Positions 24,872 through 33,065 of a DNA stretch of 64,000 nt are shown piece after piece. Origin of the DNA: Rhizobium hidalgonense. Lineage in GTDB: Bacteria > Pseudomonadota > Alphaproteobacteria > Rhizobiales > Rhizobiaceae. Positions within the stretch are counted from its first letter, which is position 1. Every line of letters starts with the position of its first letter. Both the position numbers and the translations under genes were made by a program. The notes under the pieces were generated by a model. The model saw only the letters and a list, made by a program, of their open reading frames with translations, did not search any database and had not been told where the DNA came from. Where the stretch lies: NCBI RefSeq assembly GCF_002914525.1, contig NZ_LODW01000057.1:23267-87266 (forward strand), given 5' to 3'.

Positions 24872-27070
24872 ATGAGACATGGCAATCGCAGGCTGGACGT
24901 GGTCCTGATTCTGGGCGCGGTCGCATTGACCCTATCGCCCTGGTATCGGATCGAGAACGGCTTCTTCGGGCTCGGTTGGCTGGCCGGTTTCCCCTTTTCC
25001 ACGGAGGCCGCCCCCGGCCTCGTACAGATCTTCGCGCATGGCCGCCTGTGGCTTGACGGTGCGCTCGTGCTCTTTCTCCTGGCGGTCGCGGCCCGCGGCA
25101 TAGCGGACCCAATGCTCCGCGGCGCCGTGCTCGCCTGGACCGGCGCGACCGGCGTCCTGTTTCTGTCGCTCCAGGGCCTCGCCATCGGCTTTTCAGGCTG
25201 GAACTGGACGGTCAGCGAGACACTCTTCGGCCCGCTCTCAAACGGCCAGCCCGCCATGGGCGCCGGTGCGGTGCTCTCTTCCATCACCTTCGTGCTGCTC
25301 TTTGCCTTCGGCCTTGCCGAGCGCGGCGTGATGAAAGGCGACGCCTTCGTCGTCAGCGCGATCGCACTGCTGGTCTTCCTCGTCACGGTCTTCGTCTTCT
25401 ACCCGATCGGCAGCATGTTCATCGGTGCCGTGCAGGATTTCGACGGCTCGTTCAATGCGGCCAATTTCATCCGCAACATCCAGGATCCAAGCATCTGGAG
25501 CCTCAACTGCGTGATCGCTGCTGGCCGCTGCGGCGTCGCGTGGCGCACGCTGTGGCTTGCCATCATGACCGGCCTCGGCTCGACCCTGCTCGGCCTTGCC
25601 TTCGCGCTCGTCGCCACCCGCACGCGCTTTCCCTTCAAGAAGGGCCTGCGGCTGCTGACGATCCTGCCGATCATTACGCCGCCCTTCGTCATCGGTCTGG
25701 CGCTGACGCTGCTTTTCGGCCGCGCCGGTGTCGTCACGCAGGGGCTGTCGCAACTGTTCGGCCTCGAGCCCGGCCGCTGGCTCTACGGCCTCACCGGCAT
25801 CTGGATCGCGCAGGTGCTATCCTTCACGCCGATCTCCTTCCTTGTGCTGATCGGCGTCGTCGAAGGCGTCAGCCCGTCGATGGAGGAGGCCTCCACGACA
25901 CTGCGCGCCGACCGTTGGCGCACCTTCCGGCGGGTTTCGCTGCCGCTGATGAAGCCCGGCCTCGCCAATGCCTTCCTTATCGGCTTCATCGAAAGCATGG
26001 CCGACTTCGGCAATCCGCTGGTGCTCGGCGGCAGCCATGGCGTGCTCTCGACGGAAATCTTCTTCGCCGTCGTCGGTTCGCAGAATGATCCCTCGCGGGC
26101 TGCCGTGCTTGCCATGGTGCTGCTCGCCTTCACGCTCTCCGCCTTCCTTGCCCAGCGCGTCTGGCTATCGGGCAAGAACTTTGCCACCGTCACCGGCAAA
26201 GGTGATAGCGGATCGCATATCGCTCTGCCGCGCGGCCTATCGATCGGCGTTCACGCCGTCGTCATCCCGTGGATTCTTTTCACACTCGTCATCTACGGCA
26301 TGATCCTGATCGGCGGCTTCGTGAAGACCTGGGGCCTCGACAATTCGTTGACGCTCGACCACTACGTCAAAGCCTTCTCGATCAGCTTCGAAAACGGGAT
26401 TGCCTGGACGGGCGTCGCCTGGAACTCGTTCTGGACGACGATGGAGATCGCGCTGATTGCCGCCCCGCTGACGGCCGCCGTCGGTCTGCTGACCGCCTAT
26501 ATCATCGTGCGTCAGAAATTCGCAGGCAAGAATGCCTTCGAATTCGCCTTGATGATGAGCTTTGCCATTCCCGGCACGGTCATCGGCGTTAGCTACATCA
26601 TGGCCTTCAACCTGCCGCCGCTCGAAATGACCGGCTCGGCGCTGATCCTGATAGCCTGCTTCGTCTTCCGCAACATGCCGGTCGGCGTGCGCGGCGGCAT
26701 TGCGGCGATGAGCCAGCTCGACAAGAGCCTGGACGAAGCATCGCTAACGCTCCGGGCCAACAGCTTCCGCACGATCCGCAAGGTCATTCTGCCGCTCTTG
26801 CGTCCGGCAATCACCGCCGCGCTCGTCTATTCCTTCGTGCGTGCCATCACCTCCATCAGCGCCGTCATCTTCCTCGTCAGCGCTGAGTACAACATGGCGA
26901 CGTCCTACATCGTCGGCCTCGTCGAGAATGGCGAATACGGTGTGGCGATCGCCTATTCCTCCATGCTCATCGTCGTGATGATCACCGTCATCACCGGCTT
27001 CCAGCTCATCGTGGGTGAACGGCGCCTGCGCCGTGAAAACCGCGTCGCCGGCCTCGCCACCCCCGCTTAA
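24872..27070 (+). CDS. Fused double-domain ABC permease (AfuB/FbpB-like)
   Basis: This 732-residue inner-membrane permease contains two MetI-type domains in one chain: the first around residues 220-440 with EAA-loop EEASTTLRADRWRTFRRVSLP (cited as EASTTLRADRWRTF), the second around 530-720 with DEASLTLRANSFRTIRKV. An N-terminal ~150-residue hydrophobic extension precedes the first domain. Fused permeases of ~700 residues are typical of ferric-iron and hexose-phosphate (AfuB) systems. It lies 66 bp after the second binding-protein gene and is followed by the ATPase 20 bp later. Confidence 0.93.
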   Translation: MRHGNRRLDVVLILGAVALTLSPWYRIENGFFGLGWLAGFPFSTEAAPGLVQIFAHGRLWLDGALVLFLLAVAARGIADPMLRGAVLAWTGATGVLFLSLQGLAIGFSGWNWTVSETLFGPLSNGQPAMGAGAVLSSITFVLLFAFGLAERGVMKGDAFVVSAIALLVFLVTVFVFYPIGSMFIGAVQDFDGSFNAANFIRNIQDPSIWSLNCVIAAGRCGVAWRTLWLAIMTGLGSTLLGLAFALVATRTRFPFKKGLRLLTILPIITPPFVIGLALTLLFGRAGVVTQGLSQLFGLEPGRWLYGLTGIWIAQVLSFTPISFLVLIGVVEGVSPSMEEASTTLRADRWRTFRRVSLPLMKPGLANAFLIGFIESMADFGNPLVLGGSHGVLSTEIFFAVVGSQNDPSRAAVLAMVLLAFTLSAFLAQRVWLSGKNFATVTGKGDSGSHIALPRGLSIGVHAVVIPWILFTLVIYGMILIGGFVKTWGLDNSLTLDHYVKAFSISFENGIAWTGVAWNSFWTTMEIALIAAPLTAAVGLLTAYIIVRQKFAGKNAFEFALMMSFAIPGTVIGVSYIMAFNLPPLEMTGSALILIACFVFRNMPVGVRGGIAAMSQLDKSLDEASLTLRANSFRTIRKVILPLLRPAITAALVYSFVRAITSISAVIFLVSAEYNMATSYIVGLVENGEYGVAIAYSSMLIVVMITVITGFQLIVGERRLRRENRVAGLATPA

Positions 27071-27090
27071 TCTCGTCAGGAGAAAATCGC

Positions 27091-28152
27091 ATGATCAACC
27101 AGAAAGCCGGTTCAGTCGTCTTCCAGAACGTGCGCAAGACGTTTGGCGCCTTCACCGCCATTGCCGACCTCTCGCTCACCATCGAGCCCGGCACGCTCGT
27201 CACTCTGCTTGGCCCTTCCGGCTGCGGCAAGACGACGACGTTGCGCATGCTTGCCGGTCTCGAACATCCTTCGGCCGGAAAAATCCTGATCGGCGGCAAG
27301 GACGTCACCATGCTGCCGGCCAATGAACGCGACGTCTCGATGGTCTTCCAATCCTATGCGCTGTTTCCGCATATGAATGCGCGCGACAATGTCGCCTATG
27401 GTCTGGAATCCTCCGGTCTCAGTCGCAAGCAGGCGCGCGAGAAGGCTGAGGAGGGGCTGGCGCTCGTCGGCCTTGCCGGCATGGGCCATCGCCTTCCAGC
27501 CGAACTCTCCGGCGGCCAGCAGCAGCGCGTTGCGGTCGCCCGCGCGCTGGTGCTGGAGCCGCAAGTGCTGCTGCTCGATGAGCCGCTCTCCAACCTCGAT
27601 GCGCGCCTGCGCCGCAAGGTGCGCACCGATATTCGCGAACTCCAGCAGCGCCTCGGCTTCACGGCAGTCTACGTCACGCACGATCAGGACGAGGCGCTCG
27701 CCGTGTCCGACCGCATCATCATCATGAAGGATGGCGAAGTCGCCCAGTCCGGCGCCCCGCGCGATCTTTACGAAGCGCCGGCTTCGGCCTTCATCGCGGA
27801 TTTCATGGGCGAGGCAAATGTCATCCCCTGCGAGGTGCTCGGCATCGAGGGCGCCGATGCCGAGATCCGCATCGGTGGTTTCAAGCATCGCGTGCCGGCA
27901 GGCAGGGCGACGCCAGGTGCGGCAAGTCTTGCCGTTCGTCCCGGGGCCATCGCGCTTTCCGAGGGACGCGGGCAGGGGCTTGCCGGCCGTATCCTGCATT
28001 CGGCCTACCTTGGAGATCATGTCGAATACGAGGTTGAAACCGACGTCGGCACGCTCTTCATCGTCGACCACGCCGTCGACCGCATTCTGCCGGTCGCCTC
28101 CGACGCCACGCTCGGCTTCCGAAATCGCGGCATCGCCCTTATCAGCACGTGA
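27091..28152 (+). CDS. ABC transporter ATP-binding protein (AfuC/FbpC/PotA-like)
   Basis: This 353-residue ATPase has Walker A GPSGCGKTTTL, Q-loop FQSYALFPHM, signature LSGGQQQRVAVARAL, Walker B LLLDEPLSNLDARLR and H-loop VTHDQDEALAVSD. A C-terminal TOBE domain (~285-350; LAVRPGAIAL) is present as in the MalK/PotA/AfuC group. Its position 20 bp after the fused permease shows that it energises this transporter. Confidence 0.93.
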   Translation: MINQKAGSVVFQNVRKTFGAFTAIADLSLTIEPGTLVTLLGPSGCGKTTTLRMLAGLEHPSAGKILIGGKDVTMLPANERDVSMVFQSYALFPHMNARDNVAYGLESSGLSRKQAREKAEEGLALVGLAGMGHRLPAELSGGQQQRVAVARALVLEPQVLLLDEPLSNLDARLRRKVRTDIRELQQRLGFTAVYVTHDQDEALAVSDRIIIMKDGEVAQSGAPRDLYEAPASAFIADFMGEANVIPCEVLGIEGADAEIRIGGFKHRVPAGRATPGAASLAVRPGAIALSEGRGQGLAGRILHSAYLGDHVEYEVETDVGTLFIVDHAVDRILPVASDATLGFRNRGIALIST

Positions 28153-28262
28153 GAGCTTATGAGGCGATCTCTGGTCGGGCCGGCGCTCGATGCCGGTCTG
28201 CAGGAAGGCTGCGCCTGTATGGAACCCACAAGTCGATGTCCTGCTCGCCTGAAGGAGTACTT

Positions 28263-28904
28263 ATGATTGATATTCTGTCGCTCGAAAATGATTTCGAGGC
28301 TGTGATTTTTGATTGCGACGGCACACTTGTCCACACGCCGCCGATCTATGCCGACGCATGGTCGGCCGGCTTTTCACTTTCCGGCAAAGCGATGAACCAG
28401 GCCTGGTATTTGCTGCGGGCAGGGATGTCAGAAGGGGTTCTTATGGACGCCTTCGAGCGGGAATTCGATATTGTGCTCGATCGCAAATGCGTCATCGCTG
28501 CCATGCGATCGCACTTTCTCCAGAATGTTCACAAGGTGCGCGAAGTTCGCGCGGTTGCTGCAACCGCTCGCCGGTTGTCCGGCTTGCTCCCCATGGCTGT
28601 TGCATCCGGCGGGTCGCGAGAAATCGTGACGGCGACGCTACAAGCAACGGGCCTGCGAACGTATTTCGACCACATCGTCACGATCGATGATGTGGTAAAT
28701 CCAAAGCCGGCGCCGGACCTGTTTCTGCAGGCAGCCGCCTTGTTGGGAAGAGGGCCAGCCCAGTGCGTCGTATTCGAAGATAGCGAACAGGGCCTTGAAT
28801 CGGCACGACGGGCGGGTATGAGCGCCATAGATGTAAACCGCATCGATTTCCATGAGCAGCAATGCGAGATGAAGAGAGGCGACAGCTTCCAGATGAATGC
28901 CTGA
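28263..28904 (+). CDS. HAD-superfamily phosphatase (sugar-phosphatase-like)
   Basis: This 213-residue HAD hydrolase has all four motifs: nucleophile DCDGT (residues ~19-23), VASGGS, lysine in NPKPAPDLF, and VVFEDSEQGLESA. The small helical cap between motifs I and II is that of beta-phosphoglucomutase or fructose-1-phosphatase-like enzymes. The ATG at 28263 follows AAGGAG; an upstream in-frame extension is not supported. Lying after the transporter genes, it probably removes phosphate from the imported compound or a derivative. Confidence 0.9.
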   Translation: MIDILSLENDFEAVIFDCDGTLVHTPPIYADAWSAGFSLSGKAMNQAWYLLRAGMSEGVLMDAFEREFDIVLDRKCVIAAMRSHFLQNVHKVREVRAVAATARRLSGLLPMAVASGGSREIVTATLQATGLRTYFDHIVTIDDVVNPKPAPDLFLQAAALLGRGPAQCVVFEDSEQGLESARRAGMSAIDVNRIDFHEQQCEMKRGDSFQMNA

Positions 28905-29002
28905 GAATTCGGTCGGTGCAGTCGCTTTCGCTCGCCTTCGATTGCGGTGCCGACCCCTGAAACAGCCAACGACCAGAACAATCATAAGGGAGTACCGGCA
29001 CC

Positions 29003-29797
29003 ATGTCGCACGAAACGGAACATGATACACGCTTCGCCCTCGCCAAAGCGGTGGCACAGGAGGCGGGCGCCATGGCGCTCGATTATTTCTACAGGCGCGA
29101 AACGCTCGTGATCGAGACGAAGAGGGATCTGCAGGATGTCGTGTCGATTGCCGACCGCAACGTCGAGACATTGATAAGGCAGCGCGTGGCGGAAGCTTTT
29201 GCGACAGACGGGTTTCTCGGCGAGGAATACGGGTATCAGGAAGGGCAGTCGGGATTGACGTGGGTGGTCGATCCGATTGACGGAACCGCGCCCTTCGTCA
29301 ATGGCATGCCGACATGGTGTGTATCGATTGCCGTTCTACACCGCGGCGTGCCGGTGATCGGCGTCATCCACGTTCCATGCGATGATGAACTCTACGCAGC
29401 CGCGGCGGGCATGGGTGCAAGCCTGAACGGCAAAAGCCTGAGCCTCAATCCGTCACGGACTTTGCAGAATGCGATGACCGGCATCGGCTGCAACACCCAT
29501 GTCACTCCGGAACGGGTAGGCGCTATTGTTGCTGCTCTGCTCGGCAAAGGTGGGAATTTCATCCGCAACGGCTCCGGCGCCCTGATGCTGGCCTATGTGG
29601 CCGCTGGCCGGCTTGTCGGCTATTACGAGCCCCATATGCGTGCCTGGGACTGCATGGCCGGCTATTGCCTCGTCAAGGAGGCGGGTGGAACCCATCTGGC
29701 TTTCCCGGCTGAAGGTGAAGCCTTGCTGCAGGGCCATCCGGTGTTGGCAAGCAATCGGACGGTCTATGCCGATCTGCTGGCAATCCATACCGGCTGA
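29003..29797 (+). CDS. Inositol-monophosphatase-family phosphatase
   Basis: This 264-residue Mg-dependent phosphatase has the metal-site motifs LGEEYG (Glu ~75), WVVDPIDGTAPFVNG (residues ~90-104) and WDCMAGYCLVKEAGG near 215. The family includes inositol-1-phosphatase, histidinol-phosphatase HisN and 3'-phosphoadenosine phosphatases. It is the last gene of the Afu-like operon, 98 bp after the HAD gene, which provides a second phosphatase beside the transporter. Substrate is unresolved. Confidence 0.92.
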   Translation: MSHETEHDTRFALAKAVAQEAGAMALDYFYRRETLVIETKRDLQDVVSIADRNVETLIRQRVAEAFATDGFLGEEYGYQEGQSGLTWVVDPIDGTAPFVNGMPTWCVSIAVLHRGVPVIGVIHVPCDDELYAAAAGMGASLNGKSLSLNPSRTLQNAMTGIGCNTHVTPERVGAIVAALLGKGGNFIRNGSGALMLAYVAAGRLVGYYEPHMRAWDCMAGYCLVKEAGGTHLAFPAEGEALLQGHPVLASNRTVYADLLAIHTG

Positions 29798-29985
29798 ACA
29801 GTAACCCGCCCAACGCCGGTTCTTTCTATCTGCTCAAGGAGACACATAGGCCTCACATCGTTGCCCAGGCCGATAGCTGACGCCTCCGATCAGGCGACGG
29901 CTGTCGGCCGTACCCTGGGTCACCGCGGACCCTTTCCCTTGAGCGCAAGTGTATCGCCGCAGTCCTCGTCGAGCGGCTGGTGCCC

Positions 29986-30174
29986 CTAATAGCTGCAAGG
30001 ACGATCGTTGCCGAAGCCATCGCGGCAGGCAGGTCTGAGCCCATAGTCTGCGCTGGTATATCCGACCGAGCCGGTGTGTATCGTATCACTCGAGCTCATC
30101 GTACACGATGATACCGAACCGGCAACCAGAATAACGGCAGCGGCCGCCGCCAGTGATTTGCGCATTTGAAGCAT
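29986..30174 (-). CDS. Small lipoprotein, function unknown
   Basis: This 62-residue peptide has a lipoprotein signal: MLQMRKSLAAAAAV, hydrophobic core, then lipobox VSSC with Cys ~24. The short mature part, Ser/Gly/Tyr-rich, ends RPACRDGFGNDRPCSY with two more cysteines. The ATG at 30174 is preceded by GAGGAGGG, a strong ribosome site; longer frames upstream are unlikely. Similar small lipoproteins are common in Rhizobiaceae. The flanking 29798-29985 holds nothing recognisable. Confidence 0.7.
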   Translation of the reverse strand: MLQMRKSLAAAAAVILVAGSVSSCTMSSSDTIHTGSVGYTSADYGLRPACRDGFGNDRPCSY

Positions 30175-30436
30175 CCTACCCTCCTCATCGAGGCCCGAAT
30201 TTCGATGCAGTTGGTGGGAAATAGGGCCGATGTGGGATCCGGTAACCGCGTTGACGATCAAGATTTCGTTATTGTTTAACATTAGTTCCGGTCCGAGCCG
30301 CGAGTGCCGATGCACCCACCTAAGTTAAAAGATCTTCCCCTAATATATTGTTTTCATTAGAGCGATAACGGTTTTTGGCCCAAACGAAATTCAGAATGTT
30401 CCGTAACCAACTAAAGAAAAGATAGGTGCAAGGCAC

Positions 30437-30459
30437 AAAAAAACCCGACGGGGTTTTTT
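30437..30459. terminator. Bidirectional intrinsic terminator
   Basis: AAAAAAACCC-GAC-GGGGTTTTTT forms a short hairpin with an A-run on one side and a T-run on the other, so it could end transcription on either strand. It lies in the gene-poor region upstream of the small lipoprotein gene and 5' of the LysR remnant. The 30175-30436 and 30460-30796 flanks hold no convincing gene. Confidence 0.7.
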
Positions 30460-30796
30460 GAATAGAGCTACCGAGCTACGTATAGGTCATGTCACCACCT
30501 GCTCGTCCGGCTGAGACAGCTTCTTCTGCCGGCGGCGCGTGGCGATGCCCCTGCGATAGGAACAAGAACTGCGTCACCAGAGCCTATCCGATTGTCCCGC
30601 TCGATCTGCCGAACCTTCCCTTAAATTCCGGGGCGATCCACATATACGGTAGTCATTCTTATAGGACGGCCCCTGCCATTCCGTTCATCGCCGACGATAT
30701 CACGGAAACGTTCGATGACTTCCGCGCAGAGGAGGCATTGCGATTGTTCACCGAGATGTCCGGGCACGGGATACTTTCATCGATGGACCGGTCGCC

Positions 30797-31318
30797 ATGC
30801 TTAACTTCAACATCGAAATCATCCATGGTGGACGACGACTGATCGCCAGGGAACTCTTTGTAGCAGGTCACGTCGTGATCCTGATTGGCTGGATCGAGGC
30901 GGCGTGTTCGCCGGAGGTCGCCAACGGAGAAGGGCCAATCCGCAGGCCATCTGAACCTCGTCGGTCACACCCTCATCAAGTCCGAGCAAACGCTTTACAG
31001 CTGGCAGCAGTGGGCGAAGGACCACGGGCTGATGATCGACCTCAACCGCGGCTCGCGGTTCCGCGACGCGTTTATGTCGGTTGCGACGGCTTTGGAAGGG
31101 CGGGGCTCTGCCTTGAAAGCTATCGCCTACCGCAACGCGACGTCGGGAGGGGGACCCTGGTTCTTCCCTTTGGAATGACCGGGCCAAACCTGCGGTGTCA
31201 CACACTGACGTACGTTCGATCGCGCCCGAGGTCAGAAAAGGTAAGCGCCTTCAAGTTGTGGCTCGAAAACATATGGCTCGAGGACAACGCTTCGGCGGAA
31301 ATGCGCGCGCGTGCCTGA
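30797..31318 (+). pseudogene. Decayed LysR-family regulator (C-terminal effector domain)
   Basis: Pieces of a GcvA-like LysR effector domain occur in order but in different frames: FNIEIIHGG and CSPEVANGEGPIRRP (~30803-30952), then HTLIKSEQTLYSWQQW and RGSRFRDAFMSVATALEGRG (~30970-31105) in a second frame, then GMTGP, RSEKVSAFKLWLE (~31170-31275) back in the first frame. At least two frameshifts separate them and the DNA-binding N-terminus is not evident. It is non-functional as read. Confidence 0.7.
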
Positions 31319-31410
31319 GAGGCGCGGGTCGGTGAATTCCGGCGGCGCGGCGTTTTTTTGCGGACTTATGTGGCAAAACCACCAAGCGCAGCCTCTTTCG
31401 CGGCCAATCG

Positions 31411-32700
31411 CTATGCGGGGAAAGACCAAAAGGCGGAGAGCGGCAGCGCAAACATATTCTTCCCGAAAGAGAGTAGTCGATCCCCCATGTAAACTACAAT
31501 CCCAATTGCGTTCCAGGTTTTGCCTGGTCCATTGTCTCTGAACCACCGCAAATGTCGGAAATCATCTTCTTCGACCAATGTAGAGGTCTTCATTTCGAAA
31601 CCTACGATCGTCCGGTCTGCCTCGGCGATGATGTCGATTTCACGTCCTTTATCATATCGCCAATGGTAGAGCCGCCATTCCTGTTTTTGGAACGGGAGAG
31701 ATTTAGCCAGTTCGTTGTGGACGTAATTTTCAAACAGCCCTCCCAAGGCCGTCGGGTTCGCATCGATATTGAAGCTCTGCGAGTTCATGCTCCTCAGCGC
31801 AGACGCGATACCCGTGTCGACAAGATGGACCTTAGGATGTTTGATGTCCCTTCCTGTCTCGCCAGAGGTCCACGCGGCAAGTCGCTGCAAGAGTGATAGC
31901 TTGGTTAGAATATCCATGTAGGTTTCGATTGTTTTTCTCTGTACCCCATTAAACTGGTTGTTAAGGCTCTCGACATTCAGCTCGTTTCCAACACGGGCGG
32001 CAAGTTGATCGATTAGTCGCCGCATGGTGTCCGACTTTCTGATCTTCAGTACATCAGCGACGTCACGTTCCACCACACTGTCGATGTAGTTGCGATACCG
32101 ACGCCTCCTTTGCGGTGCGTCTAAGTTCCGTATTTCTGGAAATCCTCCTGCTAAAATCATTTCAATGTAGTCCGCTCGGGACTTTGCCTCTGGTTTTGGT
32201 AGAGCTGCCGGATCGGGGCCATCCTCGGCGGATGCCCAATCAAGGATTCGCGCAGGTCCCATGCGTCTTGTTTCCGCCATGCTTAATGGAAACATCGTCA
32301 TCGTCTGAACTCTGCCCGCAAGGGAGTCGGCTACCTGTGAGGATGTGAAAATATTGGAGGAGCCCGTCAGGACGAATTGACCCATATTTCGATTTTCGTC
32401 GACTGTCCGTTTTATGGCGAGCGCCAGCTTCTTCGATCGCTGGGCTTCATCGATGATCAGAGGGCCTGAAGGCATTTCACCAATCAAAGCATCTAGCTGC
32501 CCCTTCGGATCAGCTTCGAGTGCGGCGAGGACGTTCTCGTCGTCAAGCGTTATGAAATTTCCCTTCTTTAAGAGGTCTCGTACGAGAGTTGTCTTGCCTA
32601 CCTGTCGCGGACCAACAATGTTCACGACTTTAGCCGATCTCAGCGCATGCTCCAACTCTGATTCTAAATGACGCGGTAGCAATTCGCTCATCATTTCCAT
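31411..32700 (-). CDS. AAA ATPase with DUF4143 domain
   Basis: This 429-residue cytosolic protein has an N-terminal AAA_14 P-loop domain (Walker A GPRQVGKTT at ~31-39, Walker B-like LIIDEAQR ~100, sensor VLTGSSN ~125) and a C-terminal DUF4143 domain with a nuclease-like fold (KGREIDIIAEADRTIVGFEMK in part, ~360-378). Members are scattered in accessory regions and their role is unclear; an antitoxin-like or nuclease-related role has been suggested. GC content and codon use look lower than in flanking genes, a sign of acquisition. The start could be any of three closely spaced ATGs (32700, 32694, 32691). Confidence 0.85.
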   Translation of the reverse strand: MEMMSELLPRHLESELEHALRSAKVVNIVGPRQVGKTTLVRDLLKKGNFITLDDENVLAALEADPKGQLDALIGEMPSGPLIIDEAQRSKKLALAIKRTVDENRNMGQFVLTGSSNIFTSSQVADSLAGRVQTMTMFPLSMAETRRMGPARILDWASAEDGPDPAALPKPEAKSRADYIEMILAGGFPEIRNLDAPQRRRRYRNYIDSVVERDVADVLKIRKSDTMRRLIDQLAARVGNELNVESLNNQFNGVQRKTIETYMDILTKLSLLQRLAAWTSGETGRDIKHPKVHLVDTGIASALRSMNSQSFNIDANPTALGGLFENYVHNELAKSLPFQKQEWRLYHWRYDKGREIDIIAEADRTIVGFEMKTSTLVEEDDFRHLRWFRDNGPGKTWNAIGIVVYMGDRLLSFGKNMFALPLSAFWSFPA

Positions 32701-32740
32701 CCACGTACGAAGTCATGATCATCTTTTACATCAACGGCGT

Positions 32741-32855
32741 GGAATTCGCAATAGGGATGGCGTAGAATTGGTATTATATTTGGCGTAGAATTCGCGATAG
32801 GGATGGAGTGTATTTCGCAATAGGAGCGGCGGGGAATTGGTATTAGGCGCAGCGC
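32741..32855. repeat. Five tandem copies of a 23-bp repeat
   Basis: Units start at 32741, 32764, 32787, 32810 and 32833, each exactly 23 bp, with the core GAATT(CG or GG)(C/T)(A/G)ATAGG..TGGCGT varying between copies. Units alternate between a GAATTCGCAATAGGG form and a GAATTGGTATTA form. The 23-bp period is not a multiple of three, so it is not a protein repeat. Similar fragments (TTGCGATAGTG near 32881, ATCGCGATAGC near 32985) suggest decayed outer copies. The rest of 32701-33065 has no gene. Confidence 0.75.
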
Positions 32856-33065
32856 GCTCCTGCCCCAGGTAGAGCCGTGATTGCGATAGTGAAAAGGCGC
32901 CTCGCACGAGAACTCCTCCCTTGACGCCAAATCAAAGTTACTTAATCTAAGCGCCAGCCGCACCCGTTGGGAGAAGGGGCCGGCAATCGCGATAGCTGTC
33001 GCACCATCTTCATCTCCCGAAGCCATGATTCCGGATCGCGCCGCCGATTTTCAACAGGATAAGCC

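Noticed and set aside
22636..28152. Ferric iron transporter
   Set aside because: The fold family allows it, but the two phosphatases and two-component system in the same block make an organophosphate ligand more likely. Kept open in the gene entries.
32741..32855. CRISPR array
   Set aside because: The 23-bp units are directly adjacent with no unique spacers, vary between copies, and no cas genes are nearby.
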